A stretch of DNA of 64,000 bases from Synchiropus splendidus (Eukaryota > Chordata > Actinopteri > Syngnathiformes > Callionymidae). The translations under genes and the position numbers were made by a program. Location: the NCBI RefSeq assembly GCF_027744825.2, contig NC_071351.1:15885001-15949000 (forward strand). The letters are read 5' to 3'. The notes beneath the pieces were generated by a model. The model had not been told where the DNA came from, did no database searches, and saw only the letters and a program-made list of their open reading frames with translations. This document shows positions 37,226 through 49,806 of this stretch, one piece after another (position 1 is the first letter of the stretch; each line of letters begins with the position of its first letter).

Positions 37226-40200
37226 AAGCTGTCTGAAGTGTTTTTCGAAAGTTATCAACATTCTTATGTTTGGCGTTCCGGAAACGAACTTATCTCGGGC
37301 TGAAAACGCGTTTTCTGCATTGTGCCATAACTTTGCAGGGAAGCTTCAGAACATGAAATGTTCACCTCCCACGACAGCAGAAAGGGTCTTTCTAGTAGTT
37401 GCACATCAAATCCAAGCTGTCTGATGTGTTTTTCCAAAGTTATCAACATTTTTATGTTTGGCGTTCCGTAATCGACCTTATCTCAGGCTGAAAACGCGTT
37501 TTACGCATTGTGCCATAACTTTGCAGGGAAGCTTCAGAACATGAAATGTTCACCTCCCACTATAGCAGAAGGGGTCTTTCTAGTAGTTGCACATCACATC
37601 TATGCTGTCTGAAGTGTTTTTCCAAAGTTATGAACATTTTTGTGTTTGGCGTTCCGGAATCAACCTTATCTCAGGCTGAAAGGGCGTTTTCTGCATTGTG
37701 CCATAACTTTGCAGGGAAGCTTCAGAACATGAAATTTTAACCTCCCACTATACCAGAAAGGGTCTTTCTAGTAGTTGCACATCAAATCTAAGCTGTCTGA
37801 AGTGTTGTTCCAAAGTTATCAACATTTTTACGTTTGGCGTTTCGGAATCAACCTTATCTCAGGCTGAAAGGGCGTTTTCTGCATTGTGCCATAACTTTGC
37901 AGGGAAGCTTCAGAACATGAAATTTTAACCTCCCACTATACCAGAAAGGGTCTTTCTAGTAGTTGCACATCAAATCTAAGCTGTCCGAAGTGTTTTTCCA
38001 AAGTTATCAACATTTTTATGTTTGGCGTTCCGGAACCCACCTTATCTCAAGCTGAAAACGCGTTTTCGGCATTGTGGCATAACTTTGCAGGGAAGCTTCA
38101 GAACATGAAATTTTCTCGTCCCACGATAGCAAAAAGGGTCTTTCTAGTAGTTGCACATCAAATCTAAGCTGTCTGAAGTGTTTTTCGAAAGTTATCAACA
38201 TTTTTACGTTTGGCGTTTCGGAACCCACCTTATCTCAGGCTGAAAAGGCGTTTTCTGCATTGTGCCATAACTTCTCAGGGAAGCTTCAGAACATGAAATG
38301 TTCACGTCCCACTATTGCAGAAAGGGTATTTCTAGTAGTTGCACATCAAATCTAAGCTGTCTGAAGTGTTTTTCCAAAGTTGTCAACATTTTTATGTTTG
38401 GAGTTCCGGAACCCACCTTATCTCTGCCTGAAAACGCGCTTCTGCATTGTTCCTTAACTTTGTAGGGAAGATTCAGAACATGAAATTTTCAACTCCCACG
38501 ATAACAGACAGGGTCTTTCTAGTAGTTGCACATCAAATCTAAGTCGTCTGAAGTGTTTTTCGAAAGTTATCAACATTTTTTCGCTTGGCGTTCCGGTACC
38601 CACCTTATCTCAGGCTGAAAACGCGTTTTACGTATTGTGCCATAACTTTACAGTGAAGCTTCAGAAAATGAAATTTTCACCTCCCACTATAGCAGAAAGG
38701 GACTTTCTAGTAATTGCACATCAAATCTAAGCTGTCTGAAGTGTTTTTCCAAAGTTATCAACATTTTTACGGTTGGCGTTCCGGAATCGACCTTATCTCA
38801 GGCTGAAAACGCGTTTTACACATTGTGCCATAACTTTGCAGGGAAGCTTCAGAAAATGAAATTTTCACCTCCCACTATACCAGAAAGGGTCTTTCTAGTA
38901 GTTGCACATCACATCTATGCTGTCTGAAGTGTTTTTCCAAAGTAATGAACATTTTTGTGTTTGGCGTTCCGGAATCAACCTTATCTCAGGCTGAAAGGGC
39001 GTTTTCTGCATTGTGCCATAACTTTGCAGGGAAGCTTCAGAACATGAAATTTTAACCTCCCACTATACCAGAAAGGGTCTTTCTAGTAGTTGCACATCAA
39101 GTCTAAGCTGTCTGAAGTGTTTTTCCAAAGTTATCAACATTTTTATGTTTGGCGTTCCGGAACCCACCTTATGTCAAGCTGAAAACGCGTTTTCGGCATT
39201 GTGCCATAACTTTGCAGGGAAGCTTCATAACATGAAATTTTCTCGTCCCACGATAGCAGAAAGGGTCTTTCTAGTAGTTGCACATCAAATCTAAGGTGTC
39301 TGAAGTGTTTTTCCAAAGTTATCAACATTTTTATGTTTGGCGTTCCGTAATCGACCTTATCTCAGGCTGAAAACGCGTTTTACGCATTGTGCCATAACTT
39401 TGCAGGGAAGCTTCAGAACATGAAATGTTCACCTCCCACTATAGCAGAAGGGGTCTTTCTAGTAGTTGCACATCACATCTATGCTGTCTGAAGTGTTTTT
39501 CCAAAGTTATGAACATTTTTGTGTTTGGCGTTCCGGAACCCACCTTATCTCAAGCTGAAAACGCGTTTTCGGCATTGTGCCATAACTTTGCAGGGAAGCT
39601 TCAGAACATGAAATTTTCTCGTCCAACAATAGCAGAAAGGGTCTTTCTAGTAGTTGCACATCAAATCTAAGTTGTCTGAAGTGTTTTTCGAAAGCTATCA
39701 ACATTTTTATGTTTGGCGTTCCGGAAACGAACTTATCTCGGGCTGAAAACGCGTTTTCTGCATTGTGCCATAACTTTGCAGGGAAGCTTCAGAACATGAA
39801 ATGTTCACCTCCCACGATAGCAGAAAGGGTCTTTCTAGTAGTTGCACATCAAATCTAAGCTGTCCGAAGTGTTTTTCCAAAGTTATCAACATTTTTATGT
39901 TTGGCGTTCCGGAACCCACCTTATCTCAAGCTGAAAACGCGTTTTCGGCATTGTGCCATAACTTTGCAGGGAAGCTTCAGAACATGAAATTTTCTCGTCC
40001 CACGATAGCAGAAAGGGTCTTTCTAGTAGTTGCACATCAAATCTAAGCTGTCTGAAGTGTTTTTCCAAAGTTATCAACATTTTTATGTTTGGCGTTCCGG
40101 AAACGACCTTATCTCAAGCTGAAAACGCGTTTTCTGCATTGTGTCATAACTTTGCAGGGAAGCTTCAGGACATGAAATGTTCACCTCCCAATATAGCAGA

Positions 40201-40922
40201 AAGGGTCTTTCTAGTAGTTGCACATCAAATCTAAGCTGTCTGAATTGTTGTTCCAAAGTTATCAACATTTTTACGTTTGGCGTTTCGGAACCCACCTTAT
40301 CTCAGGCTGAAAAGGCGTTTTCTGCATTGTGCCATAACTTCTCAGGGAAGCTTCAGAACATGAAATGTTCACCTCCCACTATACCAGAAAGGGTCTTTCT
40401 AGTAGTTGCACATCAAATCTAAGCTGTCCGAAGTGTTTTTCCAAAGTTATCAACATTTTTATGTTTGGCGTTCCGGAACCCACCTTATCTCAAGCTGAAA
40501 ACGCGTTTTCGGCATTGTGCCATAACTTTGCAGGGAAGCTTCAGAACATGAAATTTTCAGCTCCCACGATAACAGACAGGGTCTTTCTAGTAGTTGCACA
40601 TCAAATCTAAGTTGTCTGAAGTGTTTTTCGAAAGCTATCAACATTTTTATGTTTGGCGTTCCGGAAACGAACTTATCTCGGGCTGAAAACGCGTTTTCTG
40701 CATTGTGCCATAACTTTGCAGGGAAGCTTCAGAACATGAAATGTTCACCTCCCACTATAGCAGAAAGGGTCTTTCTAGTAGTTGCACATCAAATCTAAGC
40801 TGTCTGATGTGTTTTTCCAAAGTTATCAACATTTTTATGTTTGGCGTTCCGTAATCGACCTTATCTCAGGCTGAAAACGCGTTTTACGCATTGTGCCATA
40901 ACTTTGCAGGGAAGCTTCAGAA

Positions 40923-43900
40923 CATGAAATGTTCACCTCCCACTATAGCAGAAAGGGTCTTTCTAGTAGTTACACATCACATCTATGCTGTCTGAAGTGT
41001 TTTTCCAAAGTTATGAACATTTTTGTGTTTGGCGTTCCGGAATCAAGCTTATCTCAGGCTGAAAGGGCGTTTTCTGCATTGTGCCATAACTTTGCAGGGA
41101 AGCTTCAGAACATGAAATTTTAACCTCCCACTATACCAGAAAGGGTCTTTCTAGTAGTTGCACATCAAATCTAAGCTGTCCGAAGTGTTTTTCCAAAGCT
41201 ATCAACATTTTTATGTTTGGCGTTCCGGAACCCACCTTATCTCAAGCTGAAAACGCGTTTTCGGCATTGTGCCATAACTTTGCAGGGAAGCTTCAGAACA
41301 TGAAATTTTCTCGTCCCACGATAGCAGAAAGGGTCTTTCTAGTAGTTGCACATCAAATCTAAGCTGTCTGAAGTGTTTTTCGAAAGTTATCAACATTTTT
41401 ATGTTTGGCGTTCCGGAAACGACCTTATCTCAAGCTGAAAACGCGTTTTCTGCATTGTGTCATAACTTTGCAGGGAAGCTTCAGGAAATGAAATGTTCAC
41501 CTCCCAATATAGCAGAAAGGGTCTTTCTAGTAGTTGCTCATCAAATCTAAGCTGTCTGAAGTGTTGTTCCAAAGTTATCAACATTTTTACGTTTGGCGTT
41601 TCGGAACCCACCATATCTCAGGCTGAAAAGGCGTTTTCTGCATTGTGCCATAACTTCTCAGGGAAGCTTCAGAACATGAAATGTTCACGTCCCACTATAG
41701 CAGAAAGGGTCTTTCTAGTAGTTGCACATCAAATCTAAGCTGTCTGAAGTGTTTTTCCAAAGTTGTCAACATTTTTATGTTTGGAGTTCCGGAACCCACC
41801 TTATCTCTGCCTGAAAACGCGCTTTTGCATTGTTCCTTAACTTTGTAGGGAAGATTCAGAACATGAAATTTTCAACTCCCACGATAACAGACAGGGTCTT
41901 ACTAGTAGTTGCACATCAAATCTAAGTGGTCTGAAGTGTTTTTCGAAAGCTATCAACATTTTTTCGCTTGGCGTTCCGGAACCCACCTTATCTCAGGCTG
42001 AAAACGCGTTTTACGCATTGTGCCATAACTTTACAGTGAAGCTTCTGAAAATGAAATTTTCACCTCCCACTATAGCAGAAAGGGTCTTTCTAGTAGTTGC
42101 ACATCAAATCTAAGCTGTCTGAAGTGTTTTTCCAAAGTTATCAACATTTTTATGTTTGGCGTTCCGGAATCGACCTTATCTCAGGCTGAAAACGCGTTTT
42201 ACGCATTGTGCCATAACTTTACAGGGAAGCTTCAGAAAATGAAATTTTCACCTCCCACTATAGCAGAAAGGGACTTTCTAGTAATTGCACATCAAATCTA
42301 AGCTGTCTGAAGTGTTTTTCCAAAGTTATCAACATTTTTACGCTTGGCGTTCCGGAACCCACCTTATCTCTGGCTGAAAACGCGTTTTCTGCACTGTGCC
42401 ATAACTTCTCAGGGAAGCTTCAGAACATGAAATGTTCACCTCCCAATATAGCAGAAAGGGTCTTTCTAGTAGTTGCACATCAAATCTAAGCTGTCTGAAG
42501 TGTTTTTCCAAAATTATCAACATTTTTATGTTTGGCGTTCCGGAACCCACCTTATCTCAGGCTGAAAACGCGTTTTCTGCATTGTGCCATAACTTTGCAG
42601 GGAAGCTTCAGAACATGAAATTTTAACCTCCCACTGTAGCAGAAAGGGTCTTTCTAGTAGTTGCACATCAAATCGAAGCTGTCTGAAGTGTTTTTTGAAA
42701 GCTATCAACATTTTTACGTTTGGCGTTCCGGAAACGAACTTATCTCGGGCTGAAAACGCGTTTTCTGCATTGTTCCATAACTTTGCAGGGAAGCTTCAGA
42801 ACATGAAATGTTCACCTCCCACTAAAGCAGAAAGGGTCTTTCTAGTAGTTGTACATCAAATCTAAGCTGTCTGAAGTGTTTTTCCAAAGTTATGAACATT
42901 TTTATGTTTGGCGTTCCGGTACCCACCTTATCTCAAGCTGAAAACGCGTTTTCTGCATTGTGCCATAACTTTGCAGGGAAGCTTCAGAACATGAAATTGT
43001 CTCGTCCCACTATTGCAGAAAGGGTCTTTCTAGTAGTTGCACATCAAATCTAAGCTGTCTGAAGTGTTTTTCCAAAGTTATCAACATTTTTATGTTTGGC
43101 GTTCCAGAATCGACCTTATCTCAGGCTGAAAACGCGTTGTCTGCATTGTGCCATAACTTTCCATGGGAAGCTTCAGAACATGAGATTTTGACGTCCCACT
43201 CTAGCAGAAAGGGTCTTTCTAGTAGTTGCACATCAAATCTAAGCTGTCTCAAGTGTTTTTCCAAAGTTATGAACATTTTTATGTTTGGCGTTCCGGAACC
43301 GACCTTATCTTAGGCTGAAAACGGGTTTCACACATTGTGCAATAACTTTGCAGGGAAGCTTCAGAACATGAAATGTTCACCTCCCACTATAGCAGAAAGG
43401 GTCTTTCTAGTAGTTGCACATCAAATCTAAGCTGTCTAAAGTGTTTTTCGAAAGTTATCAACAGTTTAATGTTTGGCCTTCCAGAATAGACCTTATCTCA
43501 GGCTGAAAACGCATTTTATGCATTGTGCCATAACTTTGCAGGGAAACTTTAGAACATGAAATTTTCACCACCCACTATAGCAGAAAGGGTCTTTCTAGTA
43601 GTTGCACATTAAATCTAAGCTGTCTGAAGTGTTGTTCCAAAGTTATCAACATTTTTACGTTTGGCGTTTCGGAACCCACCTTATCTCAGGCTGAAAACAG
43701 GTTTTCTGCATTGTGCCATAACTTTGCAGGGAAGCTTCAGAACATGAAATTTTCTCGTCCCACTATAGCAGAAAGGGTCTTTCTAGTAGTTGCACATCAC
43801 ATCTAAGCTGTCTGATGTGTTTTTCGAAAGTTATCAACATTTTTACGTTTGGCGTTCTGGAATCGACCTTATCTTAGGCTGAAAACGCGTTTTACACTTT

Positions 43901-43930
43901 GTGCAATAACTTTGCAGGGAAGCTTTAGAA
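40923..43930. repeat. 16-mer subunit a of the large unit
   Basis: This segment of 3,008 bp, 16 monomers, is followed directly by a shorter relative at 43,931-46,562. Shared rare variants include TTACACATCACATC, GGAGTTCCGG, TTCCTTAACTTTGTAGGG, CATTTTTTCGC, AACAGTTTAATG and AAACAGGTTTTC. Confidence 0.8.
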
Positions 43931-46562
43931 CATGAAATGTTCACCTCCCACTATAGCAGAAAGGGTCTTTCTAGTAGTTACACATCACATCTATGCTGTC
44001 TGAAGTGTTTTTCCAAAGTTATGAACATTTTTGTGTTTGGCGTTCCGGAATCAACCTTATCTCAGGCTGAAAGGGCGTTTTCTGCATTGTGCCATAACTT
44101 TGCAGGGAAGCTTCAGAACATGAAATTTTAACCTCCCACTATACCAGAAAGGGTCTTTCTAGTAGTTGCACATCAAATCTAAGCTGTCCGAAGTGTTTTT
44201 CCAAAGCTATCAACATTTTTATGTTTGGCGTTCCGGAACCCACCTTATCTCAAGCTGAAAACGCGTTTTCGGCATTGTGCCATAACTTTGCAGGGAAGCT
44301 TCAGAACATGAAATTTTCTCGTCCCACGATAGCAGAAAGGGTCTTTCTAGTAGTTGCACATCAAATCTAAGCTGTCTGAAGTGTTTTTCGAAAGTTATCA
44401 ACATTTTTATGTTTGGCGTTCCGGAAACGACCTTATCTCAAGCTGAAAACGCGTTTTCTGCATTGTGTCATAACTTTGCAGGGAAGCTTCAGGAAATGAA
44501 ATGTTCACCTCCCAATATAGCAGAAAGGGTCTTTCTAGTAGTTGCTCATCAAATCTAAGCTGTCTGAAGTGTTGTTCCAAAGTTATCAACATTTTTACGT
44601 TTGGCGTTTCGGAACCCACCATATCTCAGGCTGAAAAGGCGTTTTCTGCATTGTGCCATAACTTCTCAGGGAAGCTTCAGAACATGAAATGTTCACGTCC
44701 CACTATAGCAGAAAGGGTCTTTCTAGTAGTTGCACATCAAATCTAAGCTGTCTGAAGTGTTTTTCCAAAGTTGTCAACATTTTTATGTTTGGAGTTCCGG
44801 AACCCACCTTATCTCTGCCTGAAAACGCGCTTCTGCATTGTTCCTTAACTTTGTAGGGAAGATTCAGAACATGAAATTTTCAACTCCCACGATAACAGAC
44901 ACGGTCTTTCTAGTAGTTGCACATCAAATCTAAGTCGTCTGAAGTGTTTTTCGAAAGCTATCAACATTTTTTCGCTTGGCGTTCCGGAACCCACCTTATC
45001 TCAGGCTGAAAACGCGTTTTACGCATTGTGCCATAACTTTACAGGGAAGCTTCAGAAAATGAAATTTTCACCTCCCACTATAGCAGAAAGGGACTTTCTA
45101 GTAATTGCACATCAAATCTAAGCTGTCTGAAGTGTTTTTCCAAAGTTATCAACATTTTTACGCTTGGCGTTCCGGAACCCACCTTATCTCAGGCTGAAAA
45201 CGCGTTTTCTGCACTGTGCCATAACTTCTCAGGGAAGCTTCAGAACATGAAATGTTCACCTCCCAATATAGCAGAAAGGGTCTTTCTAGTAGTTGCACAT
45301 CAAATCTAAGCTGTCTGAAGTGTTTTTCCAAAATTATCAACATTTTTATGTTTGGCGTTCCGGAACCCACCTTATCTCAGGCTGAAAACGCGTTTTCTGC
45401 ATTGTGCCAAAACTTTGCAGGGAAGCTTCAGAACATGAAATTTTAACCTCCCACTGTAGCAGAAAGGGTCTTTCTAGTAGTTGCACATCAAATCGAAGCT
45501 GTCTGAAGTGTTTTTTGAAAGCTATCAACATTTTTACGTTTGGCGTTCCGGAAACGAATTTATCTCGGGCTGAAAACGCGTTTTCTGAATTGTTCCATAA
45601 CTTTGCAGGGAAGCTTCAGAACATGAAATGTTCACCTCCCACTAAAGCAGAAAGGGTCTTTCTAGTAGTTGTACATCAAATCTAAGCTGTCTGAAGTGTT
45701 TTTCCAAAGTTATGAACATTTTTATGTTTGACGTTCCGGTACCCACCTTATCTCAAGCTGAAAACGCGTTTTCTGCATTGTGCCATAACTTTGCAGGGAA
45801 GCTTCAGAACATGAAATTGTCTCGTCCCACTATTGCAGAAAGGGTCTTTCTAGTAGTTGCACCTCAAATCTAAGCTGTCTGAAGTGTTTTTCCAAAGTTA
45901 TCAACATTTTTATGTTTGGCGTTCCAGAATCGACCTTATCTCAGGCTGAAAACGCGTTGTCTGCATTGTGCCATAACTTTCCATGGGAAGCTTCAGAACA
46001 TGAGATTTTGACGTCCCACTCTAGCAGAAAGGGTCTTTCTAGTAGTTGCACATCAAATCTAAGCTGTCTAAAGTGTTTTTCGAAAGTTATCAACAGTTTA
46101 ATGTTTGGCGTTCCAGAATAGACCTTATCTCAGGCTGAAAACGCATTTTATGCATTGTGCCATAACTTTGCAGGGAAACTTTAGAACATGAAATTTTCAC
46201 CACCCACTATAGCAGAAAGGGTCTTTCTAGTAGTTGCACATTAAATCTAAGCTGTCTGAAGTGTTGTTCCAAAGTTATCAACATTTTTACGTTTGGCGTT
46301 TCGGAACCCACCTTATCTCAGGCTGAAAACAGGTTTTCTGCATTGTGCCATAACTTTGCAGGGAAGCTTCAGAACATGAAATTTTCTCGTCCCACTATAG
46401 CAGAAAGGGTCTTTCTAGTAGTTGCACATCACATCTAAGCTGTCTGATGTGTTTTTCGAAAGTTATCAACATTTTTACGTTTGGCGTTCTGGAATCGACC
46501 TTATCTTAGGCTGAAAACGCGTTTTACACTTTGTGCAATAACTTTGCAGGGAAGCTTTAGAA
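43931..46562. repeat. 14-mer subunit b of the large unit
   Basis: This is a tandem relative of 40,923-43,930 that has lost two monomers. The offset is 3,008 bp at first, falls to 2,820 after the monomer at about 42.06-42.25 kb of subunit a is skipped, and to 2,632 after the one at about 43.25-43.43 kb is skipped. The same pair reappears in copy 2 at 53,508-56,515 and 56,516-59,147, so the a/b duplication is older than the 10.7-kb duplication. Confidence 0.8.
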
Positions 46563-49500
46563 CATGAAATTTTCACCTCCCACTATAGCAGAAAGGGTCT
46601 TTCTAGTAGTTGCAGATCAAATCTAAGCTGTCTGATGTGTTTTTCCAAAGTTATCAACATTTATATGTTTGGGGTTCCGGAATCGACCTTATCTCAGGCT
46701 GAAAACGCGTTTTACGCATTCTGCCTTAACTTTGCAGGGAAGCTTCAGAACATGAAATGTGCACCTCCCACTATAGCAGAAAGGGTCTTTCTAGTAGTTG
46801 CACATCAAATCTAAGCTGTCTGAAGTGTTTTTCCAAAGTTATGAACATTTTTATGTTTGGCGTTCCGGAAACAACCTTATCTCAGGCTGAAAACGCGTTT
46901 TCTGCATTGTGCCATAACTTTGCAGGGAAGCTTCAGAACATGAAATTTTAACCTCCCACTATACCAGAAAGGGTCTTTCTAGTAGTTGCACATCAAATCT
47001 AAGCTGTCTGAAGTGTTTTTCCAAAGTTATCAACATTTTTATGTTTGGCGTTCCGGAATCGACCTTATCTCAGGTTGAAAACGCGTTTTACGCATTGTGC
47101 CATAACTTTGCAGGGAAGCTTCAGAAAATGAAATTTTCACCTCCCACTATAGCAGATAGGGTCTTTCTAGTAGTTGCACATCAAATCTAAGCTGTCTGAA
47201 GTGTTTTTCGAAAGTTATCAACATTTTTATATTTGGCGTTCCGGAAACCAACTTATCTCAACCTGAAAACGCGTTTTCTGCATTGTGCCATAACTTTGCA
47301 GGGAAGCTTCAGAACATGAGATGTTCACCTCCCAGTATAGCAGAAAGGGTCTTTCTAGTAGTTGCACATCAAATCTAAGCTGTCTGAAGTGTTTTTCGAA
47401 AGTTATCAACACTTTTGTTTGGCGTTCCGAAACCCACCTTATCTCAGGCTGAAAAGCGTTTTTGTGCATTGTGCCATAACTTTGCATGGAAGCTTCCGAA
47501 CATGAAATTTTAACCTCCCGCTATAGCAGAAAGGGTCTTTCGAGTAGTTGCACATCAAATCTAAGCTGTCTGATGTGTTTTTCCAAAGTTATCAACATTT
47601 TTATGTATGGCGTTACGGAATCGACCTTATCTCAGGCAGAAACGCGTTTTACGCATTGTGCCATAACTTTGCAGGGAACCTTTAGAACATGAAATTTTAA
47701 CCTCCCACTATAGGACAAAGGGTCTTTCTAGTAGTTGCACATCAAATCTAAGCTGTCTGAAGTGTTTTTCGAAAGTTATCAACACTTTTATGTTTGGCGT
47801 TCCGGAACCCACCTTATCTCAGGCTGAAAACGCGTTTTCGGCATTGTGCCATAACTTTGCAGGGGAGCTTCAGAACATGAAATTTTAACGTCCCGCTAAA
47901 GCAGAAAGGGTCTTTCTAGTAGTTGCACATCTGTCTGATGTGTTTTTCCAAAGTTATCAACATTTTTATGTATGGCGTTCCGAAATCAATCTTATCTCAG
48001 GCTGAAAACGCGTTTCACGCATTGTCCCATAACTTTGCAGGGACGCTTCAGAAAATGAAATTTTCACCTCCCACTATAGGAGAAAGGGTCTTTCTAGTAG
48101 TTGCACATCAAATCTAAGCTGTCTGAAGTGTTTTTCGAAAGTTATCAACATTTTTATGTTTGGCGTTCCGGAATCGACCTTATCTCAGGATGAAAATTCG
48201 TTTTCTGCATTGTCCCATAACTTTCCATCGGAAGCTTCAGAACATGAAATTTTGACCTCCCACTATAGCAGAAAGGGTCTTTCTGGTAGTTGCACATCAA
48301 ATCTAAGCTGTCTGAAGTGTTTTTCGAAAGTTATCAACATTTTTATGTTTGGCGTTCCGGAACCCACCTTATCTCAAGCTGAAAACCCGTTTTCTGCATT
48401 GTGCCATAACTTTGCAGTGAATCTTTAGAACATGAAATTTTCACCTCCCACTATAGCAGAAAGGGTCTTTCTAGTAGTTGCACATCAAATCTAAGCTGTC
48501 TGATGTGTTTTTCCAAAGTTATCAACATTTTTGTGTTTGGCGTTCCGGAACCCACCTTATCTCAGGCTGAAAACGCGTTTTCGGCATTGTGCCATAACTT
48601 TGCAGTGAAGCTTCAGAACATGAAATTTTCACCTCCCACTATAGCAGAAAGGGTCTTTCTAGTAGTTGCACATCAAATCTAAGCTGTCTGAAGTGTTTTT
48701 CGAAAGTTATCAACATTTAATGTTTGGCGTTCCGGAATCGACCTTATCTCAAGCTGAAAACACGTTTTCTGCATTGTGCCATAACTTTGGAGGGAAGCTT
48801 CAGAATATGAAATGTTCACCTCCCACTATAGCAGAATGGGTCTTTGTAGTAGTTGCACATCAAATCAAAGCTGTCTGAAGTGTTTTTCCAAAGTTATCAA
48901 CATTTTTATGTTTGGCGTTCCGGAATCAACCTGATCTCAGGCTGAAAACGCGTTTTCTGCATTGTGCCATAACTTTGCATGGAAGTTTCCGAACATGAAA
49001 TTTTAACCTCCCGCTTAAGCAGAAATGGTCTTTCGAGTAGTTGCACATCAAATCGAAGCTGTCTGATGTGTTTTTCCAAAGTTATCTACATTTTTATGTA
49101 TGGCGTTCCCGAATCAACCTTATCTCAGGCTGAAAACGCGTTTTACGCATTGTGCCATAACTTTGCAGGGAAGCTTCAGAAAATGATATTTTCACCTCCC
49201 ACTATAGGAGAAAGGGTCTTTCTAGTAGTTGCACATCAAATCTAAGCTGTCTGAAGTGTTTTTCCAAAGTTATCAACATTTTTATGTTTGGCGTTCCGGA
49301 TTCAACCTTATCTCAGGCTGAAAACGCGTTTTCCTGCATTTTGCCATAACATTGCAGGGAAGCTTCAGAACATGAAATTTTCACTTCCCACTATAGCAGA
49401 AAGGGTCTGTCTAGTAGTTGCACATCAAATCTAAGCTGTCTGATGTGTTTTTCCAAAGTTATCAACATTTTTATGTTTGGTGTTCCGGAATCGACCTTAT

Positions 49501-49806
49501 CTCAGGCTGAAAACGCGTTTTCTGCATTGTGCCATAACTTTGCATGGAAGCTCCAGAACATGAAATTTTCATCTCCCACTATAGCAGAAAGGGTCTTTCT
49601 AGTAGTTGCACATCAAAGCTAAGCTGTCTGAAGTGTTTTTCCAAAGTTATCAACATTATTGTTGTTGGGCGTTCCGGAACTCACCTTATCTCAGGCTGAA
49701 AACGCGTTTTCTGCATTGTGCCATAACTTCGCATGGAAGCTTCAGAACATGAAATTTTCACCTCCCACTATAGCAGAAAGGGTCTTTCTAGTAGTTGCAC
49801 ATCAAA

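Larger units (their letters stand above)
39102..49806. repeat. Large tandem unit, copy 1 (10,705 bp, about 57 monomers)
   Basis: Everything from 39,102 onward matches sequence starting at 49,807, first at an offset of 10,705 bp (to about 52.4 kb), then at 12,585 bp (from about 41.7/54.3 kb) and finally at 12,397 bp (from about 48.5/60.9 kb). The left edge is sharp: 39,068 and 39,101 differ from 49,773 and 49,806, and no private variant upstream is shared. Even rare variants match, such as a 12-bp deletion at 47,929 and CATTATTGTTGTTGGG at 49,650. Only a few differences were noticed, for example GAATTG against GCATTG at 45,588 and CACGG against CAGGG at 44,902. Confidence 0.88.
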
